Shown here: positions 37,916 through 51,000 of the stretch, piece after piece | Numbering within the stretch: the first letter of the stretch is position 1 | Layout: the number at the start of each line of letters is the position of its first letter | Made by a program: the position numbers and the translations under genes | The notes under the pieces: model-generated | Database searches by the model: none | What the model saw: the letters and a program-made list of their open reading frames with translations, nothing else | What the model was told of the DNA's origin: nothing | NCBI RefSeq assembly: GCF_032854445.1 | Contig: NC_088301.1 | Coordinates: 46,929,116-46,993,115 of the forward strand | Source: Liolophura sinensis | Taxonomy: Eukaryota > Mollusca > Polyplacophora > Chitonida > Chitonidae | Length of the DNA stretch: 64,000 bases | Direction: 5' to 3'

Positions 37916-38054
37916 GCGCCATCTATGATGTTACACATGACATACAAGATAGACGGTTACACTGGGCAACCAGCGCCATCTATGTTGTTAAATACCATGT
38001 ACCGGTACGTGATAGATATGTACATAGAGATAACAGCGCCGTCTATGTGGTTGA
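37916..38054 (-). repeat. Tandem array of GCGCC(A/G)TCTATG motifs behind the reverse transcriptase
   Basis: Copies begin at 37916, 37973 and 38036 (spacing 57 and 63 bp); on the minus strand each reads CATAGATGGCGC or CATAGACGGCGC. The array starts within about 20 bp of the reverse-transcriptase stop codon, so it may be the 3' end of that element. AGATGGCGC is the core recognised by CTCF. Confidence 0.7.
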
Positions 38055-39243
38055 TCACAATGCAGATCGCCATAGATCCTGAACGCTCTGTCCATACCTG
38101 CCAACGAGAGTGTTATACTCGTTGAAAAATTTGAGAAACTTAGAACGAAGGCGTTTGATGGAGTATCCTTGACAAACTAGTTTTTGAACTAGCAACTTGT
38201 GACGCAGATTAAAGTCATCACAATTAACGCAAGATCTGACAAATGCTACAAGGCGAGATATGTATACGCCATATGCAGAACCCTTTGGTATAGTGCTATC
38301 TAAATAAGGATAATTTACAATATCAAAATTGAAATTATCCCTTTTGTCGTAAAGGCGGCGTGAAAGGAGACCTTGTTCGTCTTTGTACAGATATAGATCC
38401 AAATAAGATGCACCATCAGGACTATCTGTTGTCTCCTTTAAATCCAATGAAGGCGGATAGATTTCCTTTACCGCCTCAGCAATATGGGGATTATTTAACG
38501 CCAGTAGATCATCAATACACCGCTTGGTAAATGAAAAGGATCGAGCTTTAAAGATATTACTTTTAAGTAATTTCTGCATATAGTCGTATTCATATGAAAA
38601 CAGGTATAGGTCTGCCAAAAGAGGTGCACAATTGGTACCCATTGGAATACCTATGCACTGTTGGTAAATGGTGTCTCCGAATTTCACATAGATGTTACTA
38701 ATGAGAAATTCAATAAATAATGTAACACCCCATGAGTGGTAACCTTTATAAAGAGTAGAACTAAAGAAAGCCTTATTGCTTCCGACGTTAATGTAACGGT
38801 TACTTGTTTTAGTAAATACCGAGACAATTAACGACGATATTCTTTCAATAAGATCTTTGTGAGGAATCGTAGTATAGAGAGTAGAGAAATCCCATGTTGT
38901 ACGTCTTTGTACGGTATATGCATATGAGCATCGAGTTCTTCTGTAAGACGTTTGGAGTTGTTAAGAATCCACATGCAGTTGACACCTGAATTTTTTGTTA
39001 TGGCACAATACTTATTCCAAAATGACTTTACTTCTTGTAACGCTCTCGTAAGTAGGGTTGACAAGAGTTTAGTGGTACAGCTTCTTGAACCTGCAATAAA
39101 ATAGTTACTGGTAGGTCAGAACCGGATTTGTATGTATTTTATTCGCTTTACATATTTCATTACTTGTGACCTTTCTACAGTGTGATCACAATCATTACCT
39201 AAAAATCTTGTTACTTTTTGTTTATAAAGACTGGTCAACTTGT
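38055..39243 (-). pseudogene. Decayed reverse transcriptase of a Penelope-like retroelement
   Basis: Read on the minus strand: YFIAGSRSCTTKLLSTLL, WNKYCAITKNSGVNCMWILN, then after a frameshift near 38905 WDFSTLYTTIPHKDL, and from 38687 an open stretch with QQCIGIPMGTNCAPLLADLY, CIDDLLALNN, SYLDLYLYKD, YGVYISRLVAFVR and a C-terminus GRYGQSVQDLWRSAL-stop. Motif order fits the reverse-transcriptase core (catalytic motif A DFSTLY, B GIPMGTN, C xIDDL). The motif C first residue is Cys where Tyr is usual. At least two frame breaks (near 38905 and 39105-39115) make it inactive. No GIY-YIG endonuclease was found downstream. Family placement is by resemblance and tentative. Confidence 0.75.
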
Positions 39244-39249
39244 TTTTCT

Positions 39250-39570
39250 CCACTTAGCGTCGTACTTAACAATTTTTCAGTAATTTGATGACGAAGGAGC
39301 CCTTAGAGTGCGTGTAATGTACCTCCTTGTTGCAGGACAGATTTCCACCACTCTTTCATCTAGTGCTGCTTCACTAAGATGACTTACCGAAGGCATGTAA
39401 GAAGCTTCACTCGACCCATTATACTGACACGGGTCAACCAATCCCCTTAATGCTGAAAATCAAGCAAGGCAGGTACAACTTCCTTTTTTAAGGTCTTTTA
39501 AGAACCCGACCCAGGACTGACCATGGATCTACCGCCCCAGAATTGGACCCTCTACCGAGCCTTCTGGGCA
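39250..39570 (-). mobile_element. SINE family A copy next to the reverse-transcriptase remnant
   Basis: Body from CGTCGTACTTAACAATTTTT to a degenerate head (GGATCTACCGCC, CTCTACCGAGCC). The GAGTGAGTG tail end is lost and no target duplication is evident. It abuts the decayed reverse transcriptase that ends near 39243. Confidence 0.8.
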
Positions 39571-39940
39571 GGTTCTCATGGTTGGTTTTTTGATTCTCAT
39601 CAACACTACATCATCTACCAGTACTAAACCTAGTTGTGTATTCATGTATAAATGTATGCTTGGTGATTTGGAGCCCTTTCATGACCAGCCCAGACTTGCT
39701 TGAGGTTTGCTGAGCACAGTTTCATGTTAATTATTTTATTCTTGCACAAATAAATTTCCATACCTGAAAGAAAAACAGAAGCTGTTCCACTACAACTGCT
39801 CTTCGCAGCAGTGTTGAGTAAGAAACACAGGATGTCACAGCCTGCTGAAGGACACTCAAGTTTGCCTAATGCCTTAAATGCAGTAGCATCTACACAAGAA
39901 CCATATCATGAATGTTTAAAGAATCTCAACTTAGAAAGCA

Positions 39941-40183
39941 GGGGTCCATTTCACAAAGTGCCCGAGTCCCCTTGTATGACGCCTTCTTAAGGTTACAAGC
40001 ACGTAACTACCACGGCGATCAACAGGGTACTTGCAAGCTCATAATGTGAAGTGGGCTTCGTACAAGTGGGCCCCGAACATTATGAGCATTTGTATCTACT
40101 GTCGCTATGTACTACCTGCCATAGTGGTTGCCACATAGACTACATGTGAACCCAACACTACGTGTCCTTTGTGAAACAGGTCC
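39941..40183. mobile_element. MITE with GGGGTCCATTTCACAAAG termini
   Basis: Left end GGGGTCCATTTCACAAAG and right end CTTTGTGAAACAGGTCC are imperfect inverted copies bounding 243 bp. Inner sequence is non-coding. No target duplication could be fixed. Confidence 0.7.
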
Positions 40184-40196
40184 AATTAAGCTGCAA

Positions 40197-40381
40197 TTAA
40201 AAGGAAAACACAATCAACCCTGATTGGCTGACAGTGCACATAAGGTTTCCTGGGTTAAACCCTACAGCTTTGTTCACGACTGAATTAATGCCCATACCGA
40301 AAATTCAGCTTAAGCCAGGCATAGCCTAGACTTGCTAATCTCTCAGACCAGCCAATCAGAATTGGTTCTGTGTCCCTTTAA
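40197..40381. mobile_element. TTAA-flanked MITE (piggyBac-like termini)
   Basis: TTAA at 40197-40200 and 40378-40381 bounds an element with imperfect inverted ends of about 30 bp: AAGGAAAACACAATC.. on the left against AGGGACACAGAACC.. read inward from the right, both running into CTGATTGGCTG. Precise TTAA flanks are typical of piggyBac-superfamily insertions. Only 13 bp separate it from the preceding MITE. Confidence 0.7.
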
Positions 40382-42013
40382 CACTTTTGTTCAAGACATT
40401 GTCACGTGACGAGGCCAACTCATTAAATATGATTACGAACGTGTTCATACAAAATAATCCACACAAGTGGAATCAAAATGACAAACCTATTTCATTTTAA
40501 TGCTGCGTTCAGACGATGCGAGTTGTCAAATGCTGCATGCACCTTAAATAGCCCATGTCCTATTTTCATCTGACAAGTTGAATTTTACAGGTCGACTTGA
40601 CAATCGCACCAAGTGAACATGTAGGATATTTTTTTTCTGAAACTGAGCCCATGACCCTATAACATCCCCTAAAATTACAGTTTGTCCTACAATGCTGCAT
40701 CCACATGTGTAATGAAGTAATTGATTGACACTTGCTTGATCAGAATGACCACCAAGCATGCAGAATGAGGAGAAATGATTTATTTCAAGTGCTGCTCACT
40801 TATTTTAACATCAGGAAATCATCAGGCACAGATTCCTATATGACTAAATTTAAAATGTCACCATAATGCTTAGTTTTTGGAACTTAAAGTTGAAATTTTT
40901 ACATATTTGTCTCCAGATCACATTGATGATGTGGTCAAACTTCGAGTTATTAGGGACTAAAACTTAAGCCCAAAATCTATATTAAGTTTTGAGTGAAATC
41001 AGTTATGTATTTGTGGAATTTGTCCAAAGTAAGGGTAAACTTGACTTTCTTTTTAAACAGCACAACAAACCAGGCTCACAGTAACGTCATAGCCTTAGTA
41101 TGACGCACCTACAGGTAGATAAGGCTTACAAGAGATATTTACAACTGATCATTTTCTTATCACGGGTAAAGAATTTATTTGAAACAAAATGTTCACTTCA
41201 ATTTCTTGTACATTTTAACAGACAATATATCTTGCTATAAGTCCAGCAAGCCCAAAATGGCAAATGCTGACATATTGTATGGTAACATAGTTATGCTCAG
41301 GATTTATTTGGGATCATTCTTAAACATTCATTGGTCAGTCAAGTTAATGAGCTTCTAATGTCTTTGTGGCTCTTGCTTACCATGCAGCTACATGTATATG
41401 GTGCTCTGAAACAACTGATATTGTTGGTGTAACATGCATTAAGTGTTACTCAGAATCGTCACACTGCTAGAATGACGTTGACCAGTGTGTTCCATTGAAC
41501 AACGTACAAAAAAATTGAGTATCTTGTAAAAAAAAACAAAAAAAACTGGCCTAAAATAAATTACACTTCATTTGACCATCTGGATATAACAGAGTAACCA
41601 GACTTTCTGAACATATGAAGCAGATTTTTGTAATTGGGCAGGTCTTGAACCATCACCAACTATCTGACACTCAACCTTGAAAAAATTACTAATCGTTAAC
41701 CCACCATATTACTTTCAACACAATGGTATGATAAAATAATTTTTTTAAATATATTTTTTGAGGTCTTCTGGATTGGATTCTATGCAAAACTTGTGAAATA
41801 TTGCCATTAGTAACCACCTCAACAGATAAACAATTCAGACTGATGAATAAGATTACTTAGACTCCACAAATGTAAATCTCCAAACTGCATTATATCTTTA
41901 AACTTGGTGAGTTCGTCAACTTCTGGTCACAAAAGAGGGCAAATTTCAAACAAAAGTTATCACTGCTGGTGTACAAAAATACAATGTTTTTTAGTGTTAG
42001 CATCAGGCCATCG
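40382..42013 (-). other. DNAJC2 3' flank / 3' UTR
   Basis: AT-rich DNA following the DNAJC2 stop on the minus strand. Reversed AATAAA signals occur near 41170 and 41300, so the 3' UTR is probably 0.7-0.9 kb. No other gene is seen. Confidence 0.45.
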
Positions 42014-45000
42014 TCATGTTTTCTTCAGCTTGGCAGCAGCTTCCTGGGCTGATTTCTTGGCTCGCACCATTTCAACCAATTCCTGTGAACAATGTTAAAA
42101 ATACTGTATTTCTCTGGTAAAATTTCTTTCCTAACAATGGGGTCAATATTTTTTTCAGCAAAATGATTTGTAAGAAAACTGTAGACAATCTTCTTGTGGC
42201 TTAGTGGAGTATGAAACACCTAAGACCCACCATTTCTACTGATGAACATGCCATACCAAGATGGCATTATTCATTATTCAGGACTATTCAACAATTTCTT
42301 CAGTTAAAGTATTCTATACAGTCACCAACAATTATTCCTTTAAAGAAACTTTCTGAAGTCTACTGACAAGTATATGACTTTGAATGAAGTATTGAATAAT
42401 CAGTTTTATTCAGGGTTTCCCTTTGACCATCAACTCACTCAAGTAGCTATATTTAGAAAGGCTGATTTTACCTCCCCTTGTTATCTCGACAATAATCTGG
42501 GAATGTCAGACATCATGTTGTGTTGTAATTAATTAATTGTGGTCTACCATTTAACTTCAGTTCTGCCATACAGATCATTGGGAATTACAAATACTTTATA
42601 AAACATTACTGGTGGAAAGGGAGATCGAATTTGTTTTACACAAGTGAACACTGCACTGTTGGAATCTTTGTGCTGCCTCATTTGCATGTTATCTCCTTGG
42701 GCGGAAAGTATGGACCCATTAGGTTTAGTTAGGAGTCAAATGCAACTCTTTTTTCTACAATTTTGTATTTAGCTGAACTAACTCAAAAATTCCTAATTTC
42801 ATTTGGTGGCATGTCGCTCAAAGCACGTATTAGTTTCCATTAGATATTTGACCTTAAAACTTACCACATACAGAAGCTATTTCAATACCCTTGTAATAAA
42901 ACGCTTACTTTATATCTCTTCATACAGTCCTTTTTACTCCGAGAGGGTAGGACTTCCGCAATCCTGTCCCACCTGTCAGGGGTGTTAGCAGGATAGGTCT
43001 TCAGAGCCTGCTCTAGTCTTTTCTGTTCTTCCACTGTCCAAGGTGCTGGGTTTGTGCCAGTCTCCCGAATCTGCTGCTCAGCCACACCTGCACATACACA
43101 AGACAAAGTTTGGTTAACATGTTCTTGAGCCACCTTCAACCTTGAACAAGTGATTACTTTTCAGAATTGTCCTACTTTGCCCACAATGGCAACATCAGGT
43201 CATGAAATTTGGTGCAACCAAAACAATCGTTCGCATGTCAGTTACGTGGAGTGTAACTGTGCAGATCTGCTGATCATACCACCTCCCCACTCCACCCCCC
43301 GAACTCTTCCACAAATGTATCCCTTGAACTGAATATTGGAGTTACCCACACAAGGTTGCTGGCTATCCTCAGCATATGATATCACCAAAGCTACCACAAA
43401 ATATAAGTCGTGTCAGTTGTTAGAGCTACATCTTCCTAAGTTGTTTTAATACTTCTCCATTAGCAATATGGCTGTGACGAAAGCGTCACTTGCTGCCATG
43501 ATGCTGAAAAGTGACCTACTAAACTTGAACTCAGTGCCATTATGCACTAAATGCAGTCAATAGCTTTCTGCTCTGACCAAATTTTGTTGAGATCTGCGCT
43601 CTATTTGTTAATCGGGTCCTGTCATTTGTGCCGTCAAGTTCCGTTTACAAACCACCTATTAAATTTGCTACCGCATATAAGAAACTCCTGAAAAGGCTCA
43701 TGTTCAAACAAATATTTAAACTTTTGGCTAAGAAAGTACTATTCAACTTTCAGCTACATTTTCCTGCCGTGAGCATGCGTACTACATGTCTCCTTTGTTA
43801 TGTAGGCTACACAACACGTAATAGCAGGCATTCGTCAGTCATGTATTGTGCGCTCAATGAGCTAGTGCTAGATGGAGAAAGGTGACATTCAATTTGATCT
43901 GAATTCCAACTTTCACTAGTCAACAACTTTCCATAAGCTGGTCATCGTTGATATTCCCTAATACCAATGCTTTTATCATTTCAACCTGTGGACGAAACCA
44001 AATTTATCAGACAGGGATGATGAGGGCTCCATAAGCCAGTTGGATATTACGCACACTACAAGTAGCTAACTGTAAAAGTAATTATTAATCATAAAGAGAA
44101 AATAAAATATTCAGGAATATATAACACATGCCGCAATGACTTTGAAATCCTACTGATTCTCAGCGTATATAACAAATATAGTCTTTAGAGGTTTCCTGAC
44201 CTATGATGACCACCATTCATGCTGGACTGTGCTGCATACTCAAATTCATACTCAAATTAATTAACTTCATACTCAAATTAATAGACTTTGCCACAGTTAC
44301 AGTAAAATAAAAGGAAATAGTCTGCTAGGAAGCGCTGTAGATGACTTTATTGGCCACAAGTTCAGGTAACTAATTTATGCGAATGACAGGTTTTTTGATT
44401 ACGTCAACCACCCAAATTTCAAGGCCTGAACACCATAAAACTAATTCTAACACACTACAACAATAATACTTTGTGATCAGATCACAAAGGTAACAAGTAA
44501 AATTAAAACGCAAGGTTTCAAATAGAAGTAAAACTACCCAAAAACATACTTGTTTGCAGACCCTTGTTGACTTAAGAATCTGAAACGTTCCTGGAAATTA
44601 CAAAATTTTATCTTCTCTCCCTAAAAGATTCTCTAACCATAACCATGAATAATGCAACACACATATATGATTTGCACTTACTTTCCATCCGTCGGCTTGG
44701 TTCACTTTCTGCTTTGCTATTAGACTTGTGTTCCTTCTCAAACTTCTCATATGCCTTTTTGGAAGCTTCTTGTTTCAGGAAAGTATCTGGAATGAGAGTA
44801 ATTCAACTCAGAACCTCAACAAAACTTTACAAAAGCAATGGGTCCATAATGAGTCCAAAACATTTCAGGAACTTGTTATTGCTCAAAACCGGACCAATGC
44901 TTCATCCTTTCTCGTTCACATGTATGGCATGTAAAAATCGCACAGAATCTGCTATTTTGGTAAAATGTTTGCAATAGTAAATTGAATACTTTAACAGTAA

Positions 45001-48000
45001 ATTACAACTTTCTCTTCTTGGGCAATTAGTTCTGTTTTCTATTTTACAGTTCCAGTTATTTTGACTTTTCATTGGCTCGATCGAGTTATTTTAGAATACA
45101 TTGAGCATCTTCTTGGTCATATCCAAGATAACAGAAATGTCACCTTTCACAATCACAGTATATTTGTACATTTAGTGACACTCACCAGACCAATACATGT
45201 GTGATCATGTATCAACATTACTCAATTAATTTCAAAGTCGCAAGTGAGTACCAATTCAAGTTTGGACCTGGTTCTAACCTTTTGCTATCCGTCCTAACGA
45301 CAAATATTCGCCAGTTAAAATCTTTTCATCACAATAAAAAAGACGTCAGTACTTTAAGATACCGGTATTTAAGTGAATGAGTGAGTGCTTGAGGTTTAAT
45401 GTTGTACTTAACAATTTTTCTTAGATTCCTCTGAGTGCATGCAATGTGCCTCCTTGTTGCAGGACAGATCTCCACCGCTCTTTTACCGAAATGCCCTGCC
45501 CCAGCCAGGTCAACCAATCATTGCACTATCCCCTTCATGCTCTTAGGTGTGACCCAGCCCAGGATTGACCAAGGATCTACCGCCTCCCAAAGTGGACGCT
45601 CTACCAACTGTGCTATTGGGGTCAGTACCGGTATTTAAAAATGACAGACAGAAGATGAATTTAGTCAAATTAGAACTTTAGCCACAATCCATAACCATGA
45701 ATATTTACATCAGCCTGATAGGTGTTTGCTTATACTCAGAATGCCCCTCCAAAACAAAACACAAATTCAATTTCAAAAATTACCATTTTTCTGTAGTTCT
45801 TTAGCCTTTCCCAGGACTTCCTTAGCTGAACGTTGACTTCCTTGCACATGCTGTGAAATAAAACTGGCAATAACTTCCCATCTGAAGAAGACAATGAAAA
45901 AGAACAAAAAAATTTAGCGGACAAATAGTAATTTTCATTGTTTACCTTTGGGCACTATTAAAGGAGATTACCTATGTACCTAAATAGTTAACAGTTAATG
46001 ACAGCTTCATGGTATGATGATGAAAAATAGGGTATGTCATTAGATTCATCATCTGGCTAAACCCTTAAGCTGAAGACAAACTATATAAAAAATGAGCCAG
46101 TGGAATGAGCTATCAAATGAGCCAGTGGAATACCACACATAATAAGAAAGTGTTTTGTTTTTTGTTTTTTTTCGCATGGAGAGGTAGAGGCATATGCAAA
46201 CGAATTAGTAAGCCTATTAAAAACAAGGTCAACAGAGAACCTTTCTTTAGTGCCAGCAGGAAACAAGTTCACTCCCTTGATCAGCATCTGAATTTCCTCC
46301 TCCCTCCAGACCTTCTTGTTTCCTTGGGATGTCTCTGAGGAAGACTGTTTCTGTTGAGCTGCCAGTAACTTTTGTTTCTCATTCTCTATTTCTTCATTCA
46401 TTTCTCGTAACTGTTTTAAGGACAACATGAAAGTGGAAGTCAGAAAAACTGATTATATTCTTGTGTGAACATTCTTATATATGGATTTAATGTCTCAGGT
46501 ACTTCTGTATGCGTTTCAATATAATGAGGGTTATAAGAAATCTCAGACTTGTTTTACAAAGCTGCCGCAACGTAAAGTTGAGCGCATTTGAGCGCAACAA
46601 GCCCCAGGGCTGGCTCACTGGTTACCATTCATCTATTTGGAGATGTTGTCAATCAGAATATTGCATACATTACGTTTTGCTTTACTTGGGCCTCTTTATT
46701 CAACATCAAAAGACCAAATCGCAGGAACACATACCTTTTCTAAGAATGCTTCTTTTGACTTTTCTGGGTCCCCGTTTGCTAATACTTGGTTTAATGACTG
46801 TAGGCTGTAAAAGATCATATCAAAGATATCAATATAAACCGGTTGTGCACACTATCGTATGTTTAAAAATTAAATACCCTTTCATTCAACTGAGCACATA
46901 GCCAAACTCAGACACTCTTCTTCAGAAGTAATATTTTTTCTGTTTTAGTTTGCTTCTCAACAAAACAGGATTTTACAGGATAATACAAGTTTTCTGAAAT
47001 TCAAGCATTTATTGACATACCTTCCCAGCGATAAAAGCTCTGCCAATTTCTCCACTTCAGCCATATTATTTACCCGTTCTGTCTCGTCTGAGGCAAAATA
47101 TTCCAACTCCTAACAAAGAAATACCATTTTGTATTGAACATGAAATTCACCTACTGGTACGAGCAATGTGAGTTTACTATATTCTTTTAAGGTTAATACA
47201 GTTCTTGCAACTTCTGTTTGGCTTAAGAAAATAATTCTGATTCTACAGAACCCGAAAGATTCCTCTAACGAGAACAATACAAAGGAAATAATAGAAGAGC
47301 GGAATTTAACATACAACAGTGGATATATTAAAATCCATGTATGAATAATAAGAAATTTAATGAATTCTAAATTCATTAAACGGCAACTATTACTCTGATT
47401 ATTACTTATATTTAGGTAAAAGACGCAGTGAAAGAGCCTGTGCTTAAGAAGTGCTAAAATACTGACCTTTGCCACTGTTCTTAGTGTCTTTCTTTCTTTT
47501 TTCAATATTTTCTTCTGTGCCTCCCTATCCTTTTTGGCAATGGCAGCCTGTCAAGGAAAAAAAGAAAAAATACCCTCTAGCATAAAACTCTAAACAATAT
47601 CATGAGACAGCATATGGAAACAGCAACCTGAAAAATGAAAACAGAGGAATTTTCAGAGGAATAAAATAATACTTGAAAACTGATAAAAAAAGACTGAAAT
47701 AAATTGTATTTTTTTTTTTAAGTTTCCTGTTGTAATCTGAAAAAGACTGTAAAATGATGAATTTATCAAAATGAAATTAAAATGTCTCAGTCAGAACATA
47801 CTTGTGCTTTGGCCTCTTCTTCCTCTTTTTCTCTCTTAATTCTTTCCTCTTCTAGCACCTTCTGTCGCTCCTGAAACAAATTTGTTGGATCAATGATTAA
47901 TACAGCTCAGACAAAAAATACAACTGAAACAAAATAAAGTAAATCCCCAGTAATACTGAAAATTCATCTGTCGATTGAAATGTACATAACATTTCATTAT

Positions 48001-51000
48001 ACTCAACAGACCAGCCCCGATAGCACAGTTGGTAGAGCGTCTGCTTTGGGAGCGGGAGATCCAGGGTCAATCCTGGCTCAAGTCAAACCTAAGACTTTAA
48101 AAGAGGAAGTGTTCAGCATGAAGGGGATAGTGCAAGGACTGGTTAACCTGTATCAGTATAATGGCTTGAGCAGGGCTGCTTATTTGCCTTCAGTAAGGCT
48201 TCTCAGTGAAGCAGCACTAGATAAAAGAGTGGTGAAAATCTGTCCCGCAACAAGGAGGCACATTACATACATTCTAAGGGATTCCTTTTGTCATATGACT
48301 TAAATTGTTAAGTACGTTAAACCTCAAGCGCTCACTCACTCAAGAGAGAAAGAACGACAGCTATGTGTTAAGTGTTTCAAAATGGTAAGTGCCAAAATAA
48401 GTACTCTCAACTGACTGTCTAGGTAAGGACTATGTTTTGTTAACAGATGGCAACAGTCAAACCTGAAGCCCTGGGATATACTCAATCATGTATAGTTGTA
48501 TTCTATTTTTTTTTTGGTTTGTTTTTTTTTCATAGTGAGTAAAGAAATTAACCTAATTCCTCAACCTTTTTCGCATTTTTCGCAAATTTCAGTGCTATTT
48601 GTGCACAGTTTTAATTTCATTTTGCATACAAAACTACATTAGTTGGGATGGCCAATTTCAGGCTTCACAATTTTAGGCTTCACACAGAATAATTGTTTGA
48701 GAATATGCTTGAATATACACCTTGCAACAGTACTACATACCCGAGTTTACACCTTACCATGTTTGATAATGTTGTATCATGTCATATCATATCATAACAT
48801 GTATTGTAAGCATAGAGGTGTAATAAATATTGGTATGTTGGTGTTGTTTGGGTGTTAGGAATATTCCTTACTGTGCTGTAGGCATTTATTCGTTGTCTAC
48901 CCATACCTTTTCTTCCTCTTCTGCTTTGGCTCGAGCAGCCTCTTGTTTTGCCCGTTTTATTGCAACTTTCCGTTCCTTTTCCTCATCTTTAAATCTCTGT
49001 ATCCTAGGATCACAGGCATATGCATTATCTGTTTAAGAAATATGATGAAAGGATATTAGTGTCTCAGTTGAGTGGTATTAACATGCCAATAATGTGCCCC
49101 AACTCCCCCCACCCCCCCCAAAAAAAACCTGGCTGTTAGACTTCTTGTTACTCAAACACAATTTATGGATCGATCAATCTCACTTCAGAGTAACCACAAA
49201 CTAGATTTGAACCCTGAACTTCATCTTCCACATGCCGTTAAAAGTCATTTACAGTAAAATGACCCATAGAGTTCAGCAAGAAACAAAACAAGAAATGCTT
49301 ACTTCAGCATGAATTCTAATGCGCAAACGAAACATGAAGGTTATTAACACACATGCTGGGCGTAAATGATGGAACTTCCCCTCATGTGATTGTGCTTTAC
49401 ATGCACATCCTTTACATGCAGTACTTTTGGGAATATTTTATGATCTTTCTTTTACAGCAAATACAATACTTATTGAATATTTATATATGCAAGTAAGTTA
49501 CACACCAACTAGTTGCCGTATTCTGGCTGTCTCTTCCTTCTTTCGTTTTTGTCTTGCAGCTTTGTTTTGTTTCTCTATCCACCTTCTTTCATCTCGACTG
49601 AAAACAAGACCAACAAAATCCCCATGTTTATCCTCTCAGTTTTGGAATTAAACATAAACACACATTACACTCAGCGGCAGTAATTTTATACGTAATTATG
49701 TAATTTGTAAACATCACTTCAGTACATATCCCCTTCCAGGTTGTCTAAGTAAATTTTCCACATGTTTGTCAAGGCATTTATGGACCTTAAAATCTGAGAG
49801 TACTGATAAATCTCATTCTCTACAATTCCCTTTAAATTAACCTCTTGAATTAGACATGAAGCACAGCTTTACCCGCTCTGCACAATTTATGATATTCCTT
49901 GCTTTGACTGTTGGGGGTTGAGTGCACCAACTCTGAAAAAATTGGTCATGAAGACTATAGTGCAGTGCAAAGTACACTGCCAATTAAAATAGTGCAGCTG
50001 TTCTGTAAACAAAAAAAAATCATAATAAAAAATAATTGACAATTCCTCACTTTTCTCCTTTCTCCTTCTCCTCCTCATCAAGGTACGAGTATTCTCTCCA
50101 TGAGTCAAAATCATACCTTGAGAAACACAATATAATCAATATGTCTTGGTATTATGAAAGAGCAATAATATTCAAAATATTTTACAAATCAATCTGATTG
50201 ACAGTATATCAAAACCAATTTAATGTAAATATGACACAAAGATTTTCTGAGCTAAATATGGACCTTTGAAATCTAAGGTATCTCCTCAAAAAAAATCCAA
50301 AACAATGAACGAAAGTATTTTTACACATAGTTTTCAGTTGTCTATCTGATGAGCCTTACATCATATTTTAACTTTCTTTTACTTTAAGATCATAGCTGCC
50401 TAGATTCAGGTCCAATCCTGTTCACAATTTCTGATCGCTTTTTGTCCCCAAGGACAACCAGAAATTGGAGTGGTCCACTTTATACAGGAAAGTAATTAAG
50501 CAGCATAGCAGGTAAGAAGTGGTTAAGACCAAGTTAAAAGTGGTGCAGCTCCTACCTTGTTATGTTGATATTATCTCTGATGAATGCCAGGAAAACATAA
50601 TCCCATTATACACCAATACTTCAAATGCTCAGAGAATTAATAAGTACACTGGAGAATGTTTTCTGCCTTATATTATACCACCCGATTCAGCACAGCATCA
50701 GAATTTCTGATAATATTGTAATTTACTCATTTATTTGATTGACGTTATATGTCGTGCTCAAGACAGGTCAGGTGGGTAAGGTTGATTGGGGAAGGATAAT
50801 TTCTCTCGCTTTATTAGCTAGCTAACAAACCTCCTGATCTAATGCCATAGCTGACCTAGAAAGAGGTGGGATTTGAAATAGTAATCTAACGTTTCTTTGG
50901 TTCGTACCAGAAAGAATAGAAGTGGCACACATCATCATATGACGAGTTCTCGTCTCCAAAACCTGGGGTATTCTTTTTCCTAGACCAACGGGCATTTCTT

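Noticed and set aside
37600-38054. Hammerhead ribozyme of a Penelope-like element
   Set aside because: I searched by eye for a CTGATGA...GAAA core on both strands in the 3' flank and did not find a consistent one.
46509-46901. 130-codon plus-strand frame
   Set aside because: Antisense shadow across DNAJC2 exon 12 and its introns.
47110-47505. 131-codon minus-strand frame
   Set aside because: Contains part of DNAJC2 exon 10 and runs through its donor into intron; not a separate gene.
48014-48080. A tRNA gene (A and B boxes present)
   Set aside because: It is the head of SINE family A: it continues into the conserved SINE body and lacks a foldable acceptor stem with a proper 3' half.
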